Of a stretch of 5,197 nucleotides of DNA, positions 1 to 4,640 are shown piece after piece (the first letter of the stretch is position 1; the number at the start of each line of letters is the position of its first letter). A program made the position numbers and the translations under genes. Under the pieces are notes generated by a model. It saw only the letters and a list, made by a program, of their open reading frames with translations, made no database searches and was not told the DNA's origin. Origin of the DNA: Verrucomicrobiota bacterium (lineage in GTDB: Bacteria > Verrucomicrobiota > Verrucomicrobiia > Chthoniobacterales > UBA10450); NCBI GenBank assembly GCA_003218345.1, contig QHNF01000158.1:1-5197 (forward strand), written 5' to 3'.

Positions 1-480
1 TGTCAAAATGGATTGCTAAGTTCAAGCCGAAGCGGCTGCAAATCCTCCTTGTTAAGCGCCCATCAACTTAAATTTTGCGTCGGCTTCCCTGCGTGTGATC
101 ACGGTTTTCACGATTTAAAACTTAGCTCACGTTTGATGCTCGTTTTCGATAGCGCTACCTAAGCGGGTCTCAGAACGCAGCAGCAGCAGCGCAGAACCCG
201 CTGCGCGTGACCATCTGTTCCAAAGTTATCCGTGATGAAATAGGTCGTGATGGGCATATCCATGGTGCCCGCTCATTCGATTCTCGATCAGAACGGCGAT
301 TCCTAACCAACCCGGAAATTACGATCGGCTCTGGAATCATTTCGCGATCTAATGAAGTCATCGCGTTGCCTTCCGCCGGGCGCGTTCCTCAACGTGCACA
401 AGATTCGGGTCGACTCTGACAATAAGCGGTGAGCGGGATGCACCAAGATGGCTTTAACTCAATCCAGAAAGGTAAATATA
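1..480. other. No supportable gene; upstream region of the Hsp20 gene
   Basis: No convincing gene is seen here. A lysine/arginine-rich frame open from the left edge to a TAA at 69-71 could be the last 22 codons of a gene entering from the left, but a second frame is open to 159 and neither is distinctive. A 70-codon GTG-started frame at 207-419 resembles no family I know and has no ribosome binding site. Visible structure: a GTGATCAC palindrome at 95-102, a short CAG run at about 178-190, and a 6-bp hairpin (GCGCAG/CTGCGC) at 189-206. I find no CIRCE element and no clear sigma32-like promoter before the heat-shock gene. Confidence 0.4.
466..472 (+). promoter_or_regulatory. Ribosome binding site that decides the Hsp20 start
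   Basis: AGAAAGG lies 8 nt before the ATG at 481. An in-frame ATG at 448 would add 11 residues but has only a distant purine-rich stretch upstream. The site therefore supports the 481 start. Confidence 0.65.
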
Positions 481-939
481 ATGAATACATTGATTACATG
501 GAATCAGCTTAGAGAGATGGAAGAAGCGACACAAAATCGCTTCAATCGTTTCTTGGGCGGATTCCCGAACAGAATGGGCAGTGGGGATATCCACAGCCTG
601 ACGGTCGCAGATTGGTCTCCGGAGGTTGATATCAGTGAGGATGATCGCGGGTATCTGCTCACAGCTGACCTGCCTGAAATGAAGAAGGATGACGTGAGGG
701 TAACAGTCGAAGATGGCATCCTCTGTGTTTCCGGAGAACGCAAAAGTGAGAAAGAAGATCAGAAAAGAAAATTCCATCGCACCGAGCGATCTTTTGGCAA
801 TTTCCGACGCAGCTTCACGCTGCCTGAAGATGCCGACAGCACGAAAGTAACGGCGGAGTTTCGCGACGGAGTGCTGAAAGTGCACCTTCCAACGACACCG
901 ATAGCAAGATCAAAAGCTATCGAAGTTAAAGTGAAATAA
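481..939 (+). CDS. hsp20: Small heat-shock protein, Hsp20/alpha-crystallin family
   Basis: ATP-independent cytoplasmic holdase chaperone of 152 residues, the usual bacterial length. Proteins of this family form oligomers that bind unfolding clients and pass them to DnaK/ClpB-type refolding systems. Seen in the sequence: a short N-terminal arm (about 1-44); an alpha-crystallin domain at about 45-138 opening with WSPEVDI and containing LPEMKKDDVRVTVEDG, RTERSFGNFRRSFTLP and the signature AEFRDGVLKV (125-134); and a C-terminal tail with an IEV tripeptide (147-149) matching the I-x-I/V motif that docks onto neighbouring subunits. No key element is missing. The gene is followed after 7 nt by a strong hairpin and after 98 nt by a co-directional CBS-domain gene. 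No heat-shock promoter or operator could be recognised upstream, so regulation is unknown. The family call is very secure. Confidence 0.97.
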   Translation: MNTLITWNQLREMEEATQNRFNRFLGGFPNRMGSGDIHSLTVADWSPEVDISEDDRGYLLTADLPEMKKDDVRVTVEDGILCVSGERKSEKEDQKRKFHRTERSFGNFRRSFTLPEDADSTKVTAEFRDGVLKVHLPTTPIARSKAIEVKVK

Positions 940-946
940 TGCGCTA

Positions 947-994
947 ACACTGATGGCGAGCGTGCGGAGTTCCGTGCGTTCGCCCCACCAGTGT
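947..994 (+). terminator. Long imperfect hairpin after hsp20 (possible terminator)
   Basis: The outer arms ACACTGATGG and CCACCAGTGT pair with one mismatch. The inner arms GGCGAGCG and CGTTCGCC pair with one G-U. CGG/CCG closes an AGTT tetraloop, leaving only a 2-nt bulge. The structure begins 7 nt after the hsp20 stop, where a terminator is expected. However, it is followed by AAGGCTGCG rather than a U-tract, so it may instead be an mRNA-stabilising 3' stem, a processing site or a small palindromic repeat element. A second smaller inverted repeat (CGTCGA/TCGACG, about 1001-1023) follows before the CBS gene. Confidence 0.45.
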
Positions 995-1037
995 AAGGCT
1001 GCGTCGACTCTCGTTAATCGACGTCGCCCCTAAGTCT

Positions 1038-1478
1038 ATGGAACAGATAAATCCTAACGACCTCAGGCGCGCGAATTTCAAAGCCCGCACAGTCAAGGAC
1101 CTCATCGAACCTGCGAAAAGCATTTCTAATAAGATTTCTGTAAAGGCGGCTTTAGAGGAAATGCAGGAGAAGGCAATCGATTTGTCACCTGTAATCGATC
1201 AACGCGGCGAATTGCTGGGTACCCTGTCGAAGAACAAAATGAACCGGAACGTGGGTGGTTTGGGACACGATCCCAAAACAGAACCGGTAGAAGCACACAT
1301 CGAAACAAGCAATGCCTATTGCTTCGAAGACCAAACAATTGCGGAGGCGGAGCAAATGATGCTCAGCGCAAAGGTCGGCGAAGTTCCTGTAGTAACCCGC
1401 GAAAAGTTGCTGATAGGAACGATAACTATTGAAGCGATTGGACAGAGAAAAGATCGAGAAAACGCCTGCAGCCTCTGA
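1038..1478 (+). CDS. Protein with a tandem pair of CBS domains
   Basis: A 146-residue stand-alone CBS-pair protein, probably a cytoplasmic sensor of adenine nucleotides or related ligands, as is known for the family; the partner protein cannot be told. The first CBS repeat covers about residues 18-68 (TVKDLIEP opening, then LSPVIDQRGELLGTLSKNKM, the usual strand-turn-strand core). The second covers about 85-135 (IAEAEQMMLSAKVGEVPVV followed by LLIGTITIEAI). The linker carries the unusual string NVGGLGHDPKTEPVEAHIE (71-89), which I take as a subfamily mark. The ATG at 1038 is the most upstream start in the frame; no Shine-Dalgarno sequence is visible, so the start is less certain than the family. 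The gene follows hsp20 in the same direction with the hairpin between. It converges with the AraC-type gene, whose stop codon is 80 nt further on. Confidence 0.88.
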   Translation: MEQINPNDLRRANFKARTVKDLIEPAKSISNKISVKAALEEMQEKAIDLSPVIDQRGELLGTLSKNKMNRNVGGLGHDPKTEPVEAHIETSNAYCFEDQTIAEAEQMMLSAKVGEVPVVTREKLLIGTITIEAIGQRKDRENACSL

Positions 1479-1558
1479 AATCCCGCGCCTGACAACGCCA
1501 CAATCGGGTGTCCGATACCGCTACTCCACCACTAGTAAATCAACGAATGCCTCAAAAG

Positions 1559-2428
1559 CTAAGAGCGTCGTAGCTTCGGAAGCGATTCGCGAAATTGCGT
1601 GGGAGAACGACGGACGATTCGCTTAAACGCGCGATTGAAGTTCGTCATGGATTGAAATCCGCAGGCGAAGGCAACTTCGCTAATTCGCGAATTGGGATTG
1701 AGCAAAAGAGTCTTCGATTTTTCTACTCGCACTCTCGACAGGTGGTCGATGAAATTGATCCCGGTCGCTTTCTTGAACATTTTGCAAAAGTAATGCCTGC
1801 TGATATTAGCTACGTGGGCGATTCGCCCGAGCGACAGCGGCTCCGCTTGATGGTCCTCGATAAATTGTCGCGCTCGGGCCATATTCGTGGGCTCATGCTC
1901 TTCGCGCCGTAATACCAGTTGATTCGACAAGATCGAAAGGTGCTGTGCAAAAATGCTTAATAGCCGCAGCATCGCGTGATATCGTTTCGGCGATAAAACG
2001 CACGCCCGAAAGTAAGCTTGCTCAAGTTGCTTCCAATCCGCCTTGTAGCCCCACGCGCGGAGCTGGCGCGTTATGCTTGCGAAGTGTTTCTTTGTCGGAT
2101 TCTTCAGCATTACTTCGCCCGTCTCGAGAAAACCGAGAATGTGGTCACCCACATACACTGGCACTGCGCTTTCTGAGAGTCCCGCAAACCAGGTGACGGT
2201 GCGCTCCGTTGAGTGCGGTTTTTGGGATGCATCGGTTTGGGCCCTTAGGCATGCGGCCCGAGCCTTATTGAACCGAGCGAGAATCGCGGCGAATGAAACG
2301 TGATCCGTTTTGCCATGGTGTGCAGGTGACCATGAATCGTGTCCTCGAATATTAAGCGGCAAACCCACCGCTTCGCTGAAAGCTCGTTCGTAATCTTTGA
2401 AAATCTGAGAGCGCGACAGATGTCGCAT
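1559..2428 (-). CDS. AraC-family regulator with PocR-like sensor domain
   Basis: One-component transcription regulator, 289 residues from the ATG at 2428. The PocR-like ligand-binding domain spans about residues 5-170: SRSQIFKDYERAF opening, the glycine-rich stretch FAGLSESAVPVYVGDHILGFLETGEV at about 81-106, and a long helical part ending in LSIFAQHLSILSNQL. The AraC DNA-binding domain spans about 180-282, with a first helix-turn-helix at 198-223 (LSLGRIAHVANISRHYFCKMF) and a second at 249-276 (ISEVAFACGFQSMTNFNRAFKR, ending RRSPTQFR). PocR domains are proposed to sense small hydrocarbon-type ligands; the ligand here is unknown. Most cysteines I associate with the domain are replaced; only C60 remains in the AACL motif. 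The frame stays open to a TTG at 2557, which would add 43 Ser/Lys/Arg-rich residues. The ATG at 2428 has AGGA 4 nt upstream and is preferred, but relatives often carry a short N-terminal extension. It may be the last gene behind the small ORFs at 2629-3380. Confidence 0.92.
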   Translation of the reverse strand: MRHLSRSQIFKDYERAFSEAVGLPLNIRGHDSWSPAHHGKTDHVSFAAILARFNKARAACLRAQTDASQKPHSTERTVTWFAGLSESAVPVYVGDHILGFLETGEVMLKNPTKKHFASITRQLRAWGYKADWKQLEQAYFRACVLSPKRYHAMLRLLSIFAQHLSILSNQLVLRREEHEPTNMARARQFIEDHQAEPLSLGRIAHVANISRHYFCKMFKKATGINFIDHLSRVRVEKSKTLLLNPNSRISEVAFACGFQSMTNFNRAFKRIVRRSPTQFRESLPKLRRS

Positions 2429-2628
2429 CACTTCCTGATCAGAGGATCGGACCGCGCCCCGTTTCGTCGTCGCGCTCTTCGAAGTCGCAGAAATCGCGCT
2501 CTGACTTCCGGGGTTGCGGGTAAAGCGGCTTCTTTTCGAGTGTCTCACTGACCTCAATTATTTTCGACGCTGGATTATCAACGTCGGATTGCAGCGAGAC
2601 TCTTGCGCTCTGTTAAAAATAGTCGCGG

Positions 2629-2799
2629 TCATATCCAGGTGCTCGTAATCTGAGCTACATTGGTAGCCCGCGGCACGCCGCACCCGATTAAGGCTTTGGT
2701 CGTGTCTTCCGCACTCAGGCGGTACTTGCGCATGATAGGATGGATTGCATACGCGACTTCAGCATCTCGCATTATTTCGCGGAATTGGATTAGATGCAT
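2629..2799 (-). CDS. Small ORF, 56 residues, unknown
   Basis: I do not recognise this protein. It begins MHLIQFREIMRDAEVAYAI and continues with HPIMRKYRLSAEDTTKALIG, a composition like a soluble, mostly helical small protein: an amphipathic N-terminal helix and a second probable helix around SAEDTTKALI. It has one cysteine (C40) and no signal peptide or membrane segment. The ATG lies only 6 nt after the stop of the next upstream small ORF, in the same frame, with just a TGA and two codons between them. The upstream sequence GACGGCAC is at best a weak ribosome binding site, so translation would depend on coupling or readthrough. It ends 71 nt before the earliest possible start of the AraC-type gene. 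It could be a real small gene, the tail of a longer decayed gene, or chance. Confidence 0.4.
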   Translation of the reverse strand: MHLIQFREIMRDAEVAYAIHPIMRKYRLSAEDTTKALIGCGVPRATNVAQITSTWI

Positions 2800-2805
2800 G
2801 TGCCG

Positions 2806-2988
2806 TCAATCTTGATAGCAGAACGCCTTCGGCGAGCCTCCCGCTGCACCAGTGGTGGCATCTTCCTCCCGATCATCACACAGTAACGGCTGAAGTTCTC
2901 CCGGATTCCCACCTTCGCTTTCCCAACGTAGCTCTGCGGCAAAATCGCTTCCTTCGTTCTGTGAACTTGCGAAAGTCAGGCGATCCAT
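2806..2988 (-). CDS. Small acidic ORF, 60 residues, unknown
   Basis: Unrecognised. The product begins MDRLTFASSQNEGSDFAAEL and is rich in Glu, Asp and Gly (for example WESEGGNPGELQ and DDREEDATTGAAGG). It has two cysteines (C37, C57) and looks disordered or loosely folded, with no membrane segment. The ATG has no visible Shine-Dalgarno sequence. It lies 21 nt after the stop of the upstream small ORF at 3010-3192 and in the same frame, so seven sense codons separate that TGA from this ATG. Its own TGA is followed after two codons by the ATG of the 56-residue ORF, again in frame. This arrangement suggests either a coupled set of tiny genes or one 188-codon frame cut by TGA. Low-complexity acidic composition can also arise by chance, hence the low confidence. 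Confidence 0.3.
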   Translation of the reverse strand: MDRLTFASSQNEGSDFAAELRWESEGGNPGELQPLLCDDREEDATTGAAGGSPKAFCYQD

Positions 2989-3009
2989 GATGGCAATGAA
3001 TGAAGCGGC

Positions 3010-3192
3010 TCAGCGACCGTTGTCCTGACGAAGTCGTTGTACGATGAATAAGTCGCCGGAGATTGGCTGCTGCCGAACCGGGCCCTGCTTGCGAGGCGCA
3101 GCGCGCAACTTTTGGAAAAGCGCCGCACGACCTTTTGAAATTTTATGTTGGGCGTAGTAAAGCGCGCAGTTCTGGGTCAATGTTGGTTCCAT
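3010..3192 (-). CDS. Small basic ORF, 60 residues, with strong ribosome binding site
   Basis: Unrecognised basic protein beginning MEPTLTQNCALYYAQHKISK and continuing with GRAALFQKLRAAPRKQGPVRQQ. The first half could form an amphipathic basic helix; the second is Arg/Gln-rich, which would suit a nucleic-acid or protein ligand (inference only). There is one cysteine (C9) and no membrane segment. The frame could start earlier at 3252, but the ATG at 3192 is preceded at the ideal 7-nt distance by GGAG, the best ribosome binding site on this strand of the window. It overlaps the end of the upstream 67-residue ORF by 16 nt, an arrangement typical of translational coupling. Its TGA at 3010-3012 is followed in frame by two further small ORFs. 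It is the most believable member of the cluster. Confidence 0.5.
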   Translation of the reverse strand: MEPTLTQNCALYYAQHKISKGRAALFQKLRAAPRKQGPVRQQPISGDLFIVQRLRQDNGR

Positions 3193-3380
3193 GTTAATTC
3201 TCCGTTTATTTGCGCCGGCGACGGACTGACGCGGGCGCTGATGTCTGAGCAATTCGTATCGAGGCGCGTGATATAAGCATCCAGCAACGCCACGAAACCT
3301 ATCCCTGAGACGGCAGTATTGCCCGACAAGTTCACGAGCAATCCTTCGAGCTCGTCTTTATGTGCAGCGATAGCATTCAT
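3177..3380 (-). CDS. Small ORF, 67 residues, unknown, first of the cluster
   Basis: Unrecognised. The N-terminal two thirds, starting MNAIAAHKDELEGLLVNLSG and followed by GIGFVALLDAYITRLDTNC, look like a short helical protein: one acidic amphipathic helix, a glycine break and a second helix with hydrophobic residues at regular spacing. The C-terminal part (SARVSPSPAQINGELTWNQH) coincides with the DNA carrying the ribosome binding site and first codons of the next gene, so it may be under other constraints. No Shine-Dalgarno sequence precedes the ATG at 3380. The ORF overlaps the next one by 16 nt. It would be the promoter-proximal gene of a minus-strand unit running toward the AraC-type regulator; no clear minus-strand promoter was found between it and the tRNA remnant. 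Confidence 0.38.
   Translation of the reverse strand: MNAIAAHKDELEGLLVNLSGNTAVSGIGFVALLDAYITRLDTNCSDISARVSPSPAQINGELTWNQH
3200..3203 (-). promoter_or_regulatory. Shine-Dalgarno GGAG for the ORF at 3010-3192
   Basis: On the minus strand CGGAGAATTAAC precedes the ATG at 3192, with GGAG 7 nt from the start codon. It lies inside the coding frame of the overlapping 67-residue ORF and sets the start at 3192 rather than 3252. Confidence 0.55.
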
Positions 3381-3429
3381 GATGCAGTTTGGTGTGCAGA
3401 GAGAAGGGCCCGCACACCTGCGCGATCGA

Positions 3430-3459
3430 TTGACGCTGCGATATTATCCGGACTATAAA
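3430..3459 (+). promoter_or_regulatory. Sigma70-like promoter pointing at the tRNA remnant
   Basis: TTGACG at 3430-3435 is followed after 18 nt by TATAAA at 3454-3459 (or after 17 nt by CTATAA at 3453-3458); each hexamer differs from consensus at one or two positions. Transcription would begin near 3466 and run into the tRNA-like sequence at 3552. No protein gene follows on this strand for over 1 kb, so the promoter probably once served the tRNA. Confidence 0.45.
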
Positions 3460-3551
3460 GCCACAACTGCGATTACCTAATAGTTAATGCAGTTTGTTTT
3501 CGCAGTGGGTCACGACGCTTTAGTGTGATTTATTTAATTACAAACGTACCA

Positions 3552-3588
3552 GGGCCTGTAGCTCAGCGGTTAGGGCAGGGATTCATAA
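3552..3588 (+). pseudogene. 5' half of a tRNA with CAT anticodon (tRNA-Met-like), truncated
   Basis: GGGCCTG at 3552-3558 is a typical 5' acceptor strand. It is followed by TA and a D-arm whose stem GCTC (3561-3564) pairs with GGGC (3573-3576, one G-U) around the standard loop AGCGGTTA. An anticodon-loop-like TTCATAA (3582-3588) then gives anticodon CAT at 3584-3586. The segment between D-arm and loop looks one G short, and the bases after the loop (AAAAGAAG) do not pair with the upstream AGGGA. No T-arm and no matching 3' acceptor strand ending in AGGCCC follow. It is therefore a broken gene, closest in my memory to elongator tRNA-Met of this type of bacterium. The break falls at the anticodon loop, a known crossover zone for tRNA-targeting integrases. 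Confidence 0.7.
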
Positions 3589-3689
3589 AAAGAAGTGTTC
3601 CAGATTGCGGCGCGTGACTCGACATTTAAGCGTTTCCGCTGGCGTAGGGGAAAATATCGATTTGTGCGCTTAATATTGAACCTTGCCGC

Positions 3690-3709
3690 CGGGCAAATCA
3701 GTTTGCCCG
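3690..3709. repeat. Perfect 8-bp inverted repeat, tetraloop hairpin
   Basis: CGGGCAAA and TTTGCCCG pair perfectly around a 4-nt loop TCAG. It lies 64 nt beyond the stop codon of the GNAT gene, so on the minus strand it could end that transcript, though neither side has a clear T-run. The rest of 3589-3773 holds nothing I can name. Confidence 0.4.
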
Positions 3710-3773
3710 CTCTTGCACGGATTCTTGTAGTGTTGGCTCGACGGGTTGCTGCAAAAGATTTATATTACAAAGG

Positions 3774-4280
3774 TCACTCCGCGTCGGGAAATCGCGCCGC
3801 GTTGCGAAGATAGAGGACAATATCGTAGCCGCGCCCGCTTGCGAAGGGTCTCCCGTTGACTTTGAATCCATGATCAGACGCACACCGCATGGCTCGCTTG
3901 TCGGCCCGCATCGTCGCAAAAACATTCTCGTTCTTCGCGAAAGCGAGTAACTCACCCACAATGCGAGTCGACAGTCCTCGCCCCTGGTGCGATTTAGCCA
4001 CGACTACCCAACCCAGCTCAACAGGGTAATCGTCTGATGGGGTGGTCGCTCGCGCATTGGCGAATACCCTTTCACGGTAGGCGGGCCCGGGGTGTTTCAG
4101 CGCGCCTACTCCTACGAGTTGATCATCTGACGCCCGAAGAAACAACAGGCGCGAGGCGTTGCCGATCCGTTGGGTTAAGCCTTCTGGATCGACTGCGCCA
4201 CCTTCGAGGACAAGCTTCTCGAAATCGGCTAACGCTTCCGCTGTGCATTCCGAGGGCGAAACTATTGACGAAATTAGCAT
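3774..4280 (-). CDS. GNAT-family N-acetyltransferase
   Basis: Cytoplasmic enzyme of 168 residues, normal for the GNAT fold, that should transfer an acetyl group from acetyl-CoA to an amine; the acceptor is unknown. The conserved core is visible: strands beta2-beta3 around LLFLRASDDQLVGVGALK (45-62); strand beta4 ending in ELGWVVVAKSH (88-98); and the acetyl-CoA pyrophosphate loop QGRGLS (99-104), fitting Q/R-x-x-G-x-G/A except that the last small residue is Ser. A helix follows (TRIVGELLAFAKN), then FATMRADKRAMRCASDHGFKVNG (121-143), the usual motif-B helix and Gly-Phe turn. GNATs with the ELGWV and FATMRADN-like strings form a recognisable but functionally uncharacterised group (from memory). 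The ATG at 4280 has only a distant GGAA upstream. The gene stands alone, divergent from the GloVer-repeat gene; a perfect palindrome lies 52 nt upstream of its start. Confidence 0.9.
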   Translation of the reverse strand: MLISSIVSPSECTAEALADFEKLVLEGGAVDPEGLTQRIGNASRLLFLRASDDQLVGVGALKHPGPAYRERVFANARATTPSDDYPVELGWVVVAKSHQGRGLSTRIVGELLAFAKNENVFATMRADKRAMRCASDHGFKVNGRPFASGRGYDIVLYLRNAARFPDAE

Positions 4281-4640
4281 CGCGGTGTTTTCCGGCTATG
4301 AACAAAATGGTATGAAGAAAATCAGGCCGCGTCCAAACGTTTGGCGGCACTAGCCGTTAGTTATCGAATTATGGTTGTCGGCCAGCTCATCGACAAATAT
4401 GCCCGGTGTTTACCGCTTCCGGTCGCGAGCTGCAGAAACCCGAAGCGAAGTTTTCGTTCTGAGAAGCGTCACTATGAGAGACAACAGGCAGAATTTTAAG
4501 GACGTCCCGGCGGCGTATGATCCCTGTTGGCCATGTCGTTCATCCCAATCAGCTGCGAAATTTCTAATCTGGATTGTGATGATCGCGATTTAACGAAAAC
4601 GTTCTTGACGCGGCGACCCGCGCCAGTTGGAATGGTTTCC
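4281..4640. other. Non-coding region between divergent genes
   Basis: About 360 bases separate the GNAT start from the GloVer-repeat gene. They should hold the promoters of both genes, but I could not identify a convincing -35/-10 pair in either direction; TTGACG at 4605-4610 has no -10 at the right distance. The only clear structure is the palindrome at 4333-4344. Two short frames (a TTG-started one at 4375-4593 and a 42-codon ATG-started one at 4371-4499) have no ribosome binding site or familiar sequence and are not called. Confidence 0.5.
4333..4344. promoter_or_regulatory. Perfect 12-bp palindrome CCAAACGTTTGG
   Basis: A perfect inverted repeat without spacer, centred about 58 bp upstream of the GNAT ATG and in the only intergenic space shared with the divergent secreted-protein gene. 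Size, symmetry and position suit an operator for a dimeric regulator, but no regulator is linked to it by the sequence and a single copy could be chance. Confidence 0.3.

Noticed and set aside
94..112. CRP-like site TGTGA...TCACG
   Set aside because: The half-sites are 9 nt apart instead of 6 and no promoter or gene start is nearby.
207..419. 70-codon plus-strand frame upstream of hsp20
   Set aside because: GTG start without ribosome binding site and no recognisable motif; I tried to read it as a BON-domain fragment but the key pattern does not fit in any frame.
454..885. 143-codon minus-strand frame opposite hsp20
   Set aside because: Antisense shadow of the secure Hsp20 gene; its composition follows from the opposite strand.
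1503..1516. Hairpin ATCGG-GTGT-CCGAT between the convergent CBS and AraC genes
   Set aside because: Only 5 bp with no T-run on either side; too weak to call a terminator.
1429..1626. 65-codon plus-strand frame at the end of the CBS gene
   Set aside because: Overlaps the CBS gene in another frame and runs into the AraC-type gene on the other strand; no ribosome binding site.
2745..2990. 81-codon plus-strand frame opposite the small ORF cluster
   Set aside because: TTG start without ribosome binding site; His/Pro/Arg-rich translation typical of an antisense shadow.
3588..3800. Group I intron interrupting the tRNA in its anticodon loop
   Set aside because: The position would fit, but I find no T-arm or 3' acceptor strand downstream and no intron core-like sequence.
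3595..3813. 72-codon GTG-started plus frame after the tRNA remnant
   Set aside because: Overlaps the GNAT 3' end, no usable ribosome binding site, no familiar sequence.
4037..4315. 92-codon plus-strand frame opposite the GNAT gene
   Set aside because: Antisense to a well-supported acetyltransferase; Arg/Leu-rich shadow composition.
4371..4593. Two short plus-strand frames before the GloVer gene
   Set aside because: No ribosome binding site, no family resemblance, short length.
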